DNA from: Laccaria trichodermophora
Taxonomy: Eukaryota; Basidiomycota; Agaricomycetes; Agaricales; Hydnangiaceae
Assembly: GCA_018417955.1 (NCBI GenBank)
Contig: JACTVC010000036.1
Span: 248,001 to 312,000 of the forward strand
DNA length: 64,000 bases
Direction of reading: 5' to 3'
Shown here: positions 14,365 to 25,936 of the stretch, one piece after another
Numbering within the stretch: the stretch's first letter is position 1
Layout of the letters: every line of letters starts with the position of its first letter
The notes under the pieces: model-generated
The model's database searches: none
Told to the model about the DNA's origin: nothing
Seen by the model: only the letters and a program-made list of their open reading frames with translations
Position numbers and translations under genes: made by a program

Positions 14365-16755
14365 TGTTAGAGTCTACAACTCTGCATTGGTGTATTCCTA
14401 TGAATACAAATCAGTAGTTAATCGTATGTAGACAATGTTACCTAGATTGAGAGTCGAGTGTAGAATGTAATACATAGAGGGCGCGTGATCCTAAAAGCAT
14501 AGAGAGTCTTGTCTTGATTATCTGATGGGTGGCGTTGATACGGGTGAAAAGTATTCAACCATATAAAATCCGATTTTCGCGATTTTACCGTTTAAAATGG
14601 TCTTCTCTGTACATACACTATATACAAATTGCAATGATATAAGAGTCTTTGAACATACCCGGTTCAGTAGACTAAAAATGCACATGCGTCAAGTCTGAAC
14701 ATAGGACTAAGGCCTTGGAGCTGGCAGCAGTATGCGCCGTGACATTATACTTGGAGCCTATCTAGGATTCACCCACTATGAAATAGAGTATAAAGAAGCT
14801 CTAGAGTAAACCACCCAATGCAGGGACAAGATTGCATTACTACCAAGGGTTTAGAAACATGTAATGGATTTTTAATATGGAAACTCGGACTTTTATCCTG
14901 CGATAAATACTTCCAAGACTTCTAGAGGATAAACTGTATGTGGACATTGTGAAATAATGTTCTACTACTAGAAAGACTATACTGCAACCATGTAGTATAT
15001 GTATGAGGACCAAGCGTGGCCTGCGGCCATGTAAAGTGTCAAGTACGGCAATTCCCACATACGCATCAGAGAGTGATGCGTAGCATCATCCAAGACGCTA
15101 TGAAAATGCGCACCTGGAAAGACATTAGGTAATCCAATCTGGAGACCCCCTGATAACTAAGAAAGTCATTTGAAGTCCTTCAGAGTACCATCCGATCTCC
15201 ATATGATACAGAAACCAAGCCGAGGCATTTTAATCAAATAACCTCCAGAAATAAAGAAGCTGGCAGCTTGCTGCATATGTATCGGCCTGGCCATTGCTAA
15301 AATGACATGATACGTCAAATTGGTAACTGAGGCCAAGAGAAAGAAGCATAAGGAACTGGTCCGGGCCAAGTATAATTAAAAGCCAGACTATTAAATGTAC
15401 GCATCAAATACTGATGCGTTCATAAGAGAAAGATACCAACACTACAAAAACTGTAGTGTATCAAAGAAAGACACTATAAAACTATACCACATGATTATTA
15501 AAAGCTATTTATATTCCATTTGTAATTTCGGACCGATATAAACCATAGAAAAACACATGTAAAAGCGTAGATAGGAGTTTTGGAGTATAAAAGGAGGGCA
15601 CTGGCAGGTCAAAAGGGAAGGAAATTGTCCCCTGTTGACCAGCTAGTTGCACTCCAAGTAGAGACTTAGGAGGTGGACAGTTGTAATCAATTAAAGGAGT
15701 TTTCTTCGTGGTCAGAAAAGTACAGTGTGAACGAAACCAGCGTGCTTGGGAGTCAACTTACTTGGAGACTTGAATAAGAGGTTTTTAAGCACAGTATCAT
15801 TTAGACGAGGCAGCATACTCGTACAATTTGTTTTGGAGCGTAGTGACATAATAAAATCTCAAGGGAGTTATAAAAGTCCGATAAATTCGTGTTTCATGTC
15901 AATAAAGAAGTCTGTGTGCGAGAACTTTGCATTTGAGCAACCAGGATCCCTGAAAGACATACTTTGTTCTATTGAACTATTCTAATACCACACCCAATAA
16001 TAAAACCCGGTTTTATTACGAAAACTCTTGAGACTTAAACCTAAGAAAACAAAAGTGGTATTTCTTAATACCAAAGGCCCTCGAACTCTTGCACCAAGAT
16101 TGTGATAGTGTGTGAGTGAGTGTGTGAGTGAGTGTTAGGTGTTTAGGGTTTTCCCCCCAACGCACTTGATTCTTGTTTGCGTGTTTTGCACTTTCACGTT
16201 CATCCCCGTGCAAAGCGTATCAGCATCACTTGACGATCGGAGTCATTAGTGCATAGCTTTAACGGTTGATCAGAGTTGATTGATAGTGCTAAGCCTTACC
16301 AAATCACTCAAGGATGCTGCTTAGTTCAAAGAACTTAAGTCAAGTCAAATTGGGGTAAAAGTAAGTATGCCTCTTACTTCTTACATTTCAACTAATTTAA
16401 ATACATGTAGTATCTAGTGTAGAAGTATCTGGTTCATTCACATTTGTGCTACAATGTTCTCTCAGATTCTTTACCAAAGCGTGACTCGATCTGGAGTTGT
16501 TTGGTCAAACCTGTAATCCTAACAAGCCTTGTATTCCTAACAAAGCACACAATGCATATACAAGTCAATGAACGCGTTTGCGAACACTTCGAGTTAAATG
16601 ACAACAGAATACAACTATCCCATAGAATAGTAAACAGAATACAACTAAGTGATAACTAGTCAGATAATACAACAATTGGAACAAGATATTGATGGAACTG
16701 TCTGGTAGTGAGAATGAAAGGATAAAAGACTAGTAATAACCTGAGTACCCTAACA
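14365..16755 (-). repeat. 3' LTR of the gypsy element, interrupted by a nested element
   Basis: Positions 14365-14535 and 16223-16755 align with the uninterrupted LTR at 25238-25936. The intervening 1687 bp is foreign. Differences between the two LTRs are largely CpG transitions: one LTR reads CA where the other reads TG, implying an ancestral CG, for example within 14375-14385 against 25248-25258. The 71-codon ORF at 16444-16659 is just LTR sequence. Confidence 0.9.
14536..16222 (+). mobile_element. Nested solo LTR (TG...CA), 1687 bp
   Basis: The insertion into the gypsy 3' LTR begins TGATACG and ends CGTATCA, so it has TG...CA termini and a 7-bp terminal inverted repeat. It is flanked by GCGT (14532-14535) and GCAT (16223-16226), a 4-bp target duplication whose single difference is a CpG transition. 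Inside are a TATAAAAGG box at 15586 and an AATAAA at 15901, in the order expected of an LTR read on the plus strand. No protein-coding domain is found. These features fit a solo LTR left by recombination of a larger retrotransposon. No second copy is in the window to confirm it. Confidence 0.7.
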
Positions 16756-16891
16756 TACCCCCCCCTGTCCTTAAAATTCAAAGTACCCGTTAATCATCAT
16801 GAATGTCTGCCTCTGGGAGCGAAAGAATTGGGAATGTGGTCAAGTTTAGTGGGGATAACGTGGAAGCGTATGGTGTAAGACCTCCAGCTCC

Positions 16892-17800
16892 TCACTCGAC
16901 ATACCCGTTATTGACCAAAGTCTCCCTGCTGAAGACGTCATAATCGGAGTAGCATCTTGCATAGGCTGAGTGTACTGGATGTAGGACAAGGCTCCTGTTG
17001 TCTGGCAAATATTTCAATGCTAATCTTTTTAGCAGATATCCCAGCTGCTTACTGTATTCCATATCTTCCATGATAATGTCCTCGTCGGTGGTAAGGCTTC
17101 CAACCTTGCTAGACGAATTGCTAGTCAAAGAGTTACAGGTACAGGTTGAGGGAAGAATATAAGAACTGAAGTTGGTGTGCACTATGATCCGTGTTAATAT
17201 GTGAAAAATTACAAGTCTAAAATTTGTACCATCGGATCCCCTGATAAGATGACGGTTGGGAAATTCTATTCTCGAGCCATTCTGAGTAAGCGTTTCCCAG
17301 TTCCAACCTGAATAAAGGCCTAGGTATGCTGACTGGCTGCACACTGTACGAATCCATTGTACAGCTTGTCTTCCCATGGTCTGGAAGTCAGTGAACCATG
17401 CTTGAATGTTCTCCTGTGAAGTGTATCCATAAAGCAGACTCATGCAGCCAGGGCTCAAGGTCGACAGGATTGCTGGATGTTCCATAGCGATGCGATCGAA
17501 TTGGAACTGAGGGATGTACGCGCGCTGCGTGATGGGAATGAGTGGATTGGCAGGAATGGAATGAATGGCTGCACGTGTAATAACTCGAGCTATGCGGTGT
17601 AACGCCCACCACAAAGAAGTGCCAGTGGTGGGGTCGAGTGCATACAGAAGTTGGCCAGTAGGAAGGGTAAGTGTGATAAAGTTGTTGGTAGTTAGATGGT
17701 AGTTGAGTGGGTTAATGTCATCGATGATAGTGTTGGACAATTGAAAGGGAGTCAGATGGAGATTTGGCATGGAGGGCGTGTAACTTTCAATAGCCTGCAT
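16892..17800 (-). CDS. Uninterrupted 302-aa extra ORF at 3' end of the gypsy element
   Basis: I do not recognise this protein. It starts at ATG 17800, 105 bp after the chromodomain ORF stop, and ends at 16892, about 130 bp before the 3' LTR, so it occupies the position where some gypsy elements carry an envelope or accessory gene. No signal peptide or obvious membrane segment is visible. The sequence includes LPTGQLLYALDPTTGTSLWW near residue 50 and an acidic stretch DEDIIMEDMEYSKQLGYLL near residue 235. It is open through 302 codons, whereas gag-pol beside it carries a stop every few hundred bases. At least one CGA codon (near 17586) has survived, so intactness is not simply due to a lack of CGA. 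It may encode an accessory protein of this retrotransposon family or a captured host gene. Confidence 0.55.
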   Translation of the reverse strand: MQAIESYTPSMPNLHLTPFQLSNTIIDDINPLNYHLTTNNFITLTLPTGQLLYALDPTTGTSLWWALHRIARVITRAAIHSIPANPLIPITQRAYIPQFQFDRIAMEHPAILSTLSPGCMSLLYGYTSQENIQAWFTDFQTMGRQAVQWIRTVCSQSAYLGLYSGWNWETLTQNGSRIEFPNRHLIRGSDGTNFRLVIFHILTRIIVHTNFSSYILPSTCTCNSLTSNSSSKVGSLTTDEDIIMEDMEYSKQLGYLLKRLALKYLPDNRSLVLHPVHSAYARCYSDYDVFSRETLVNNGYVE

Positions 17801-17904
17801 AGTTCAAAGAGGGGAATGATGATAAAAAATTGTTGAAGGAAGAGATGAAATGTTTGAATAAAGAAAAGACATAGGCGTACAGTTTAAATAGCTTTTGCAT
17901 TCGT

Positions 17905-20900
17905 TTATTTTGCCTGTTTTGTCCTTCTGGATCTAGATGCTTTGTTGTTAATCCATTCCCCTAAAACGGCTGGTGCGTTCTTCAAGTTCTGTCTTGGCTC
18001 CCAAGTATCTGCTTCTGGTCCATAATCTGTATATTGAACTCGATAAATCAGTATCCCCTTACTGTTCCTGCCCTTGCGCCACGATTCCACCACAATGCGT
18101 TCCACCTGGTACTCAGGTAATTCCTTGAAGTCCATCTGCTTCATCTTAATTTTAGGTCTCTCTCCGAAATCCTCAGGAGATTCCTGGTAGCGTTCTAAAT
18201 GTTTGATGTTGAGTATTGGGTGCATTCCAAAGGACGCTGGCATCCAAAGACAGTAAGAGACAGAACTCAGCTTCTATATTATTTCAAATGGTCCCTCGTA
18301 TTTCGTCAGAAGCTTGTTACCTTGTCCTTTTTCGTCATTGAGAAGCCCTAAGTTCTTCTGATTGATGACTACTTTGTCTCCTTCCTGAAACTCCCAGGTC
18401 AGCCTATCTTTATTGTAATTCTTTCTTTGGGAAATCTGACCCAATAGCAAGGCATCTCGTGCCTTTCCTTGCTCAGCTTCAATTGCTTCGGTCATATGCA
18501 AGGCCCTCTCATCAAGTGCCTCATGTCCTGGATGGTCTTCAAGTGCTTCGTCCCTTCCTATCGGTTCTGGGCTCTTCAATAAGGTGGTTCCCGTTATTGG
18601 GTGGTAGCCTCGTAAGAGGTATGCTGGAGCGAATCCAGTTGCGGTATGTGGAGAGGAATTGTAGGAAAGCGCAAGAACATCTAACAAATTACTCCAATCA
18701 TCTCGCTCAGGGCCAATGTACACACGGATCGAGATCTCGAGACCCTGGTTCATTACTTCCGTTTGTCCATCCACTTGCAGATGGTATGACGTCGTCAAGG
18801 ATCTTTTCATCCCCATTAGTCAGCAAATTTCCTTCCAAAAATCTCTGCGCCATCACATATCTCTGTCAGAAATGATTTGGCAGGGTATTCCAAACTTGGT
18901 AACTATATGTTTGAAAAATAACTTCGCCATTTCTATTTCATTAATTTTGGTTGTTGTAGGGATAAAGATAGTGTACTTCGTAAGCTTATCTACTATAACC
19001 AAAATGTTGTTGAACCTGTCTGACAGAGGGAGTTCAGGTATGAAATCCATAGTGACGACTTCGAAAGGTTGGGAAGGAATTGGTATAGGTTGAAGTAATC
19101 CTACTGGTGCATGTCGTCTCGGTTTCGTTTTCTGACAGACATCACAGGTATTTACGAAGTTTTTGATCTCCCTAGACATTTGCGGCCAATAGTATGTTGC
19201 ACTTATTCTATTATATGTCTTGAAATAACCGCCATGTGCAGATTCTGAAATGACGTCGTGATTCTCTGACATCACTTCATTTCTCAATCCCTTTGGTACA
19301 CACATCCTTGTATTCCCCATACTGTCCTCGAAATAGAGGAGTCCACTGTCGGAGTAGTGGTACTGCAGGAAAGGTACATTAAGATCCTTGTCTTCTCTCA
19401 TTGCCTCCAATACTGATTTGAAATGAGAATCGTTATTGTAGGCTAATTTCCATTTTGTTATTTCATCTTGGTCGATCCCAACCAAAGTGGTATAACTCTG
19501 TGATGTGGGTTGTAAGATTTCTAACTCTTCTGATCCTCCTACCTGTAACTTGACAGGTACGTACGCTGTCTCCTCTAAAGTTTCTAATTCCGAAGTCATG
19601 AAATTCAATGCCACGGTCAGTAGTTTTTCTTCAAACTGAGGTCCCAACTCATCAAACATGTTCCTTAGTGGATCCTCTTTCATTTTCAGGCTTAATGATG
19701 TGGCGTTGACGTTTGTCGGTCCTTCTTGAATAGGTTGGTGTCTTCTTAGTTGAGAAATCGAGTCTACGTTGGAGTGTACTTGTCCAGCTCGGTGTACGAT
19801 CTTCATGTTAGGGAAGGCTGAGAATATCAGTCCCCACATAAGTAACCTTTGGTTAACATTTTGAAATGTTTTACTCCATGTCAGAGCGGCATGATCTGTT
19901 ATAGCGAAAATCTTTTCACCCTCCAGATACAGTTGAAATTTGATTAATCCTTCCTTTAATGCTAATGCTTCCCTTTCAGTGGGCAAATAATTCCTTTCTG
20001 CTGACTGTAATACGCGAGACCAGTAAGCAACTACATGTTCGACGTGTACCGTAGTATCGTCAAAGTCCAATTCCCATTGACCCACTGAAGGTACATCCGT
20101 TCCCTCCTTATCAAGGCTGGTAACTAAACTCAGTATTGGTTCGCCTTTCTTAAATGCTTTCTCCAATTTTTCGTAAACCTTGGTTCCTTTGAGGTCTCGT
20201 ACTTTTATAGGTTGAACTTGTTGAAGAATTGCTGCAACAGCAAAATCACAGGCGTCAGAATAAATTCAATACAGTAACCCCGATATTGTGTGGGCTCTTA
20301 CAGGTGCTTCTGTAAGGACTTGTTTGCATAATTCGTAAGCTGTCTGTTCTTCTTTACCCCAGGTCCACTTATTTTCTTTCTTTAGAAGTTGGAACAAGGG
20401 ATGCGCTATCCAGGCATAAAAGGGGATGTAGGACGAAAAGTAAACCATCATTCCTAAAAACATTTGCAAGTCGTGTACATTCTTAGGACTTTCAAGTTGT
20501 ATAATGGCATCTACCTTTTCCTTATGTGTAGATAGTCCTAGCCAGGAGACCTTTTGTCCTAGTAGCATTATTGATTGATACCTGAAGTGACACTTTGAAG
20601 GAGAAAGTGTTATTTCCGCAGTCCTAATTGCTCCTAATACTTTCTCTATATGTAAGCAATGTTCTTTGAAAGACTTGGAGAAAATTATGATATCATCTAT
20701 ATAGACTAATGCAAAAATCCATAAAAAGGGAGCTAAAACTCTCTGCATTACTCACTGAAAGACAGTGGGACTGTTTCTATACCCAAAGGGCATCCTCTTG
20801 AATTGGAACAGTCCTCGATGACAGTGGAATGCAAGTTTCTTGTGGTCGTCTGGTGCGATACTAAGTTGCGTGAATCTGGCGAGCACGTCCAGAGTCGACA

Positions 20901-22655
20901 GATACTGGCTTCCTTCTAAGGACTGTAGAATTTCATCCTGTCTTGGGAGAGGGAATTCATCAGCTATTACTTTCTCATTCAGACGCCTAAGGTCAATCAC
21001 CATGTGAGGCTTACCGTTCCTGTATGCTATAAAAACCAGTGCTCCCCAAGGACTCTGGGATGGTTCGATGATGTCTAAGCTGAGCCAAGAGTCCATTTGC
21101 TTGTTAATAACTTCTCGGTTTACTGGTGATGCATGGAAGGGTGGAATGGATATTGGTCTGGTGTCCGGTGCCAATGGGATCCTTACTTCTTCGGCATAAT
21201 TTCCTAATCAACCATCTAACCCGAACACTCTTTTATTTTTGATTAGAATACGTTGAATCTCCTGTGTCTGACCTTGCATAAGATTAGAAGAAATATCAAT
21301 TTCCTGTAATAACTTGCCTTCAGGAACGATCTCCTCTGGCATCTCAGTGGTCTTCTGTCCACCTTTGACTGGGCATTCTGCTAAAGGATCCTCTCCTGAG
21401 TACTTGAGTCTTGACGGATCCGAGATTTCCTGTACTTGACTCCTACTGGTGCGCGTCTCTGTGCTAACTTGCAGAATCGTTGATTGACTCTGAATCAATG
21501 TTTGAATCAATTGTACTCTCCTCCTGGCGTCTTGTTCTTGCATACCTGAATAATGATCCTTCTTATCTAGCCATGAAGATGGATTCTTAGCTGTTCCTAG
21601 TACTTGTCCAGTTGAAATAGTGATAGGATCTTTTGAAAAGTTCGAAACAAAGATCCTACCATCATCGTGATTGACTAACGTGTCTGTGATTCCATACAAT
21701 TCCTCTGTGTTTCCATTGGACATAAGAGATCTTTCGATAAAGATAGTAGATGTGGCATTGTCAAAACTGGCATCGACGTGTACCAACTTGGATGATTCTG
21801 GGGGTATGATAACTGGATATTTTGATCGTACCTGCCATTCGGCTTGTCGACGTTTGGTTTGCTTCTTCTGAGTTTGAGATTTCCAATGAGCTTAGACTTC
21901 AAAACCCGACTAGTAACATCGGATCTGACTCTCACCTTAAACGCGTGTCCATCTTCGTCCAGGAAGGGCGTACTCAGAGAGTTGTGAACTTTAACTGATC
22001 TTCCTGTCAATCCAAACTTCAGAGTGGTCTCTCCTTCATCACAGATAACTGAAATAGAATACTGGTCAGCGAAATCGTTTCCCAAAATGAAGTGGGCCGA
22101 CATCCCTTTCACAACATACGCTTCAACGTTGATCTGAATAGGTCCTTGAGGCGTCCTAAAGATTAAATCCAGAATTACGTAGCCGGTGATGACAGCTTTA
22201 CTGGTTACTTGAATTAGTTTGATCCGTTGACCCATGTGAACCTTAGGCACTTTCAACATTTGATCCAGCGCTTTCTGCGATATCAGGGTTATGTCTGATC
22301 CAGAATCAATGATTACAGGGATAGGTTTGGTGTCTAATCCATTTATTGATGCGTACACTTCAGTCACCTTAGCCCCTAGAAACGAGCATCCAGGCAGCCT
22401 AGCTAGATGTTTTCGAAGTTCTATGAGTTCACCATTGTCTTCCTTCACTTGGTTAACTAATGAAGTTGTTTGAATTTTGCGCACTAGTCTTTGTCTCGTT
22501 TTTCGATTAATCTCAGGCGGTTTCCATCGAATAACAAATTCTGAAGATGAACAAGGGGCGGTCGAATAAGGATTCTTCAAATTTTTCTCCCAATTGGCTC
22601 CTACACTATAGATTTTACTGCTAAACTCCCCCCCCAGCGAAGATGGATCCTTCAC
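17905..22655 (-). pseudogene. Gypsy pol: protease, RT, RNase H, integrase, chromodomain (inactivated)
   Basis: Read 5' to 3' on the minus strand, the order is as follows. Protease has VIIDSGSDITLIS near 22310. RT spans about 21200-20270 with AFHCHRGLFQFKRMPFG and YIDDIIIFS near 20690. RNase H spans about 20265-19750 and includes YSDACDFAVAA and ERNYLPTEREALAL. The integrase zinc domain has HGGYFKTYNR and CDVCQKTKP. The integrase core has TMDF, SDRD and GQTEVMN as its DDE residues. A chromodomain at about 18115-17960 (YQVERIVVESW, ADTWEPRQNL) would direct insertion to modified histones. In-frame TGA stops occur at 21208, 20752, 20266, 18853 and 18820, and a TAG at 18274. Conserved neighbours such as VFQ-stop-VMQ and DRDM-stop-WRR show that the lost residue was Arg. 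A frameshift lies near 21900 between protease and RT. Confidence 0.9.
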
Positions 22656-22699
22656 TGAGAGGGTCCTTGAAAATCTGATTTATCCAAAGGATCCGAATT

Positions 22700-24906
22700 T
22701 TTGTCTACGGTATCATCATCACTGAAGGTTTCATAATAAAGGTCGTCATACCTATCTTGAGCCTCCTTTTTGTCCTCTTGAAGGGTTACTGAATTGACTC
22801 GAGCGGACCTCTCCCCTTTGCACGCATATTTACAATCTCGATCCCAGTGTTTGTTGCTCCCGCAATGTCAGCAGGGGCGAGCTCCTTTCTCTTCTGGAGT
22901 TCCTCGCAGTGAAACATTGGAGTCGTCCTTGGGGAACTGCAGTTTGGAAGTATTCCAAGTCCATCCTACTAGATTGATGATTGCTCTTCTGAACGGATTG
23001 AACGAAGTTTTTTGCTGTGTATCTTTATTGTAGTAGGAATTCTTGGCAGGAGGTGAAGTTTCATTACCTGTTCTCACAAGAGAGTCTTCGTGAAACTTAA
23101 CCGCCAATTGAAACTGTTCTAAGGATTGATACAAGTGTGGAGTGACGATTGGATTCCAGTAAGAGGGTGCGCCTCCATAATTTCGTTGATCAACTCACTG
23201 TCTGTATAATTGTAAACAAACTGTAGTAGTTCCAACTTACGTATCACGTACTCACTGGGCAGTTCTCGTGTGTTTCCTGAGTCCCAGTAAGTTGCTCTGT
23301 TTGCTCGCGCCTTCTGTTTGTCAAGGAACACTCAGTTCATATAGTATTCACCGATTGCGGCCCATAAGGTTCCCCAATCGGCTTCTACTCGCTCCCTGGC
23401 CTCTGTTCCCCGACTGTAGTACCAGGTCTCTGCACTTCCAGTAAGTTGAGTTGGGACAAGCATACCTAGTTGTTTAAAAACTATGCTTGATCTCTTAGCT
23501 AGACTGTTGAGCTTTAGAAACCATTGTCTAAGCGTGTCGGGATTTCCATCCCACATTGGTATTGCTTCCATCTTCAATTTTACGTCAAACTGTGGTTCAA
23601 TTGGCGCTTTAGGAGGAATGGCGATGGTAGGTTCCCCTGAATTCGGCTGCCTTTCGAACGGATTTCGATGTGATTGTCATGGAAGTTGTGGACTATGTGG
23701 AGGTCGATTTCCTTCCCCATCATCGCTATCATCTCTGTCTGAGTCTCTGGGTCCTGGTGCTCCTCCTGAATAATTTTCTTTAGCTTTCCTCACTGACATA
23801 TTTGGAGATGGACTACAAACTGTCACTTGTCTCACCTGGTCTCCTTTTACATCCCTAAATCCAAGTAATTCCTGCAACACTTTCGAGGAGGTATTCTGTG
23901 TCAGGTGTCTGAAGACTGAAGAATTGACATTTCCTGGCATGTGGAAAGTATAACTTGATGTAGGTGCTCACTGAAATCTTGGTATACTATCAGCCTCCCC
24001 TGGCATGAAAACTGATGTTGCGACTACTGGACCAGTTGGAATGACTGGTGAACGTTCTCCTGGGATATCTAGTGGCGTAGCCCTAGCTTTACCTTTCGTG
24101 TCCTTCCTGACTGTCAGGAACTCGTGATGGTCACTAAGGTAAGTCAAGACATTTTCTACCTTGTGTCGGTAACAAGCTCCTAAAATTTCGAAATCATTAG
24201 CATTCCAAAATTCATCAGCCTTCCCAGTCAAACCCCATCTTGGGATACTAGGAATTCCGTCACCCGTCATAATCAAATCTTCCTCTGCTTGATCTCAATG
24301 AAGCCAGAGCCATTGATTCAAACTAATGAGGATAATCCTTTGCAAAGCGAAACCGACACGTCCGTCGTCCTTGAAACAATATAATCTGGTAAGTAATTCA
24401 TTCAAAATAGCGAGTTCTTCAGTAAAGGCTTTCTTACAATTCCGAGATAAATTCTTCCCTGGGTAATTACCAATAGATCGTCTTAAACTAGTTTCTCCTA
24501 GTTTTAATGCTTGAAGATGACGTCCTCCTGTAGAAAAAACCTTTTCAGATTTTTTTAGTCCAATTTCTGTATCTCCATAAGATGAAAACGCCTTACAACT
24601 AGGAAATTCGATAGTGACTTCAGAATATGCGCTTTGATCAGAAGGGAGATCGTTAGTTCGATATGGGCTACCCAGCTCAGTTAACTCCCTAAATTCTACC
24701 AATCCTAGACTGTAATCTGACCTTAAGTCGTCCTCCTCTTGACCCACAGGGTCTTCAAAAGGTTCAACACCTTGTCCACCGCTTGGCGCACTTCCCGATA
24801 TTGGCCTCGCTTCATTGTCTTCCACATCTGGGAGAGTGCTTGTTGGTAGTACCATCTGAGGGATTGACGATGTGACGCCTTGTGTGTTGCTTGTGGCACT
24901 TGCCAT
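22700..24906 (-). pseudogene. Gypsy gag with zinc knuckle (inactivated)
   Basis: The frame starts at ATG 24906 (ASATSNTQGVTSS). A capsid-like region encoded near 23580-23100 contains WDGNPDTLRQWFLKLNSL and LTGSAETWYYSRG, typical of retrotransposon gag. A CCHC zinc knuckle near 22865-22825 reads C-stop-HCGSNKHWDRDC, where the first variable position is a TGA at 22868. Other TGA stops are at 24295, 23968, 23677 and 23332. Each fits a CGA to TGA change. A 1-nt frameshift near 23170 is needed to join AHP to YWNPIVTPHLYQ. The product would bind element RNA and build the particle. Confidence 0.85.
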
Positions 24907-25237
24907 ACCAGCTGACTGTGAATTATTTGTCTTTCATCCGGCCTTCCTTGTGCTCTTGTTATTGTTAGCCATCAGATAAGATCGAATTTGAATTTCAAGC
25001 GGCGTGTGTTACTGACATTGACGCGCTTGATGGTTACTGAAAATGACTGGCATATATTGTGGGCATAGAGATCGAGAACGTGTTCCGGTAATACAGATCC
25101 GTTCAGGTTAATGGTGCTTCGTGGGCGTAGAAATTGGAAAACGTGTTTCTGGCGGTGCAGAAACAATGTGTGAACCCAAAATGGTTAGTGACAAGAAGTC
25201 TCATGCTTGCTAGGACAGTTCCCAATGTGTCCACCAA

Positions 25238-25936
25238 TGTTAGAGTCTATGACTCTGCGTTGGTGTATTCCTATGAATACAAATCAGTAGTTAATCGTAT
25301 GTAGACAATGTTACCTAGATTGAGAGTCGAGTGTAGAATGTAATACGTAGAGGGTGCGTGATCCTAAAAGTGTAGAGAGTCTTGTCTTGATTATCTGATG
25401 GGTGGCATCACTTGACGATCGGAGTCGTTAGCGCGTAGCTTTAACAGTTGATCAGAGTTGATTGATAGCGCTAAGCCTTACCAAATCACTCAAGGATGCT
25501 GCTTAGTTCAAAGAACTTAAGTCAAGTCAATTGGGGTAAAAGTAAGTATGCCTCTTACTTCTTACATTTCAACTAATTTAAATACATGTAGTATCTAGTG
25601 TAGAAGTATCTGGTTCATTCACATTTGTGCTACAATGTTCTCTTAGATTCTTTACCAAAGCGTGACTCGATCTGGAGTTGTTTGGTCAAACCTGTAATCC
25701 TAACAAGCCTTGTATTCCTAACAAAGCACACAATGCATATACAAGTCAATGAACGCATTTGCGAACACTTCGAGTTAAATGACAACAGAATACAACTATC
25801 CCATAGAATAGTAAACAGAATACAACTAAGTGATAACTAGTCAGATAATACAACAATTGGAACAAGATATTGATGGAACTGTCTGGTAGTGAGAATGAAA
25901 GGATAAAAGACTAGTAATAACTTGAGTACCCTAACA
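25238..25936 (-). repeat. 5' LTR of the gypsy element (699 bp)
   Basis: This complete LTR starts TGTTAGAGTC and ends CCCTAACA on the plus strand. It aligns with the split LTR at 14365-16755 and defines its length. It is followed by the 5-bp target-site copy CGCAC at 25937-25941. The 71-codon ORF at 25625-25840 is LTR sequence without a coding signal. Confidence 0.92.

Larger units (their letters stand above)
14365..25936 (-). mobile_element. Ty3/gypsy chromovirus LTR retrotransposon, inactivated, with nested insertion
   Basis: This full-length element is transcribed on the minus strand. LTRs begin TGTTAG and end TAACA. The domain order is gag, protease (DSGSD), reverse transcriptase (YIDD), RNase H, integrase (HHCC, DDE) and chromodomain, then an extra ORF, which places it among Tf1/sushi-like chromoviruses. 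On the coding strand a TGG-initial primer-binding-site candidate follows the 5' LTR at 25220-25237. A G-tract polypurine tract (C run at 16758-16765 on plus) precedes the 3' LTR. About ten in-frame TGA stops, one TAG and at least two frameshifts (near 23170 and 21900) kill the polyprotein. The element sits inside an F-box pseudogene with a 5-bp target duplication, and a foreign solo LTR sits in its 3' LTR. Confidence 0.93.

Noticed and set aside
16444..16659. 71-codon ORF repeated at 25625-25840
   Set aside because: Both copies are LTR sequence of the gypsy element. They recur because the LTRs are duplicated, and no coding motif is present.
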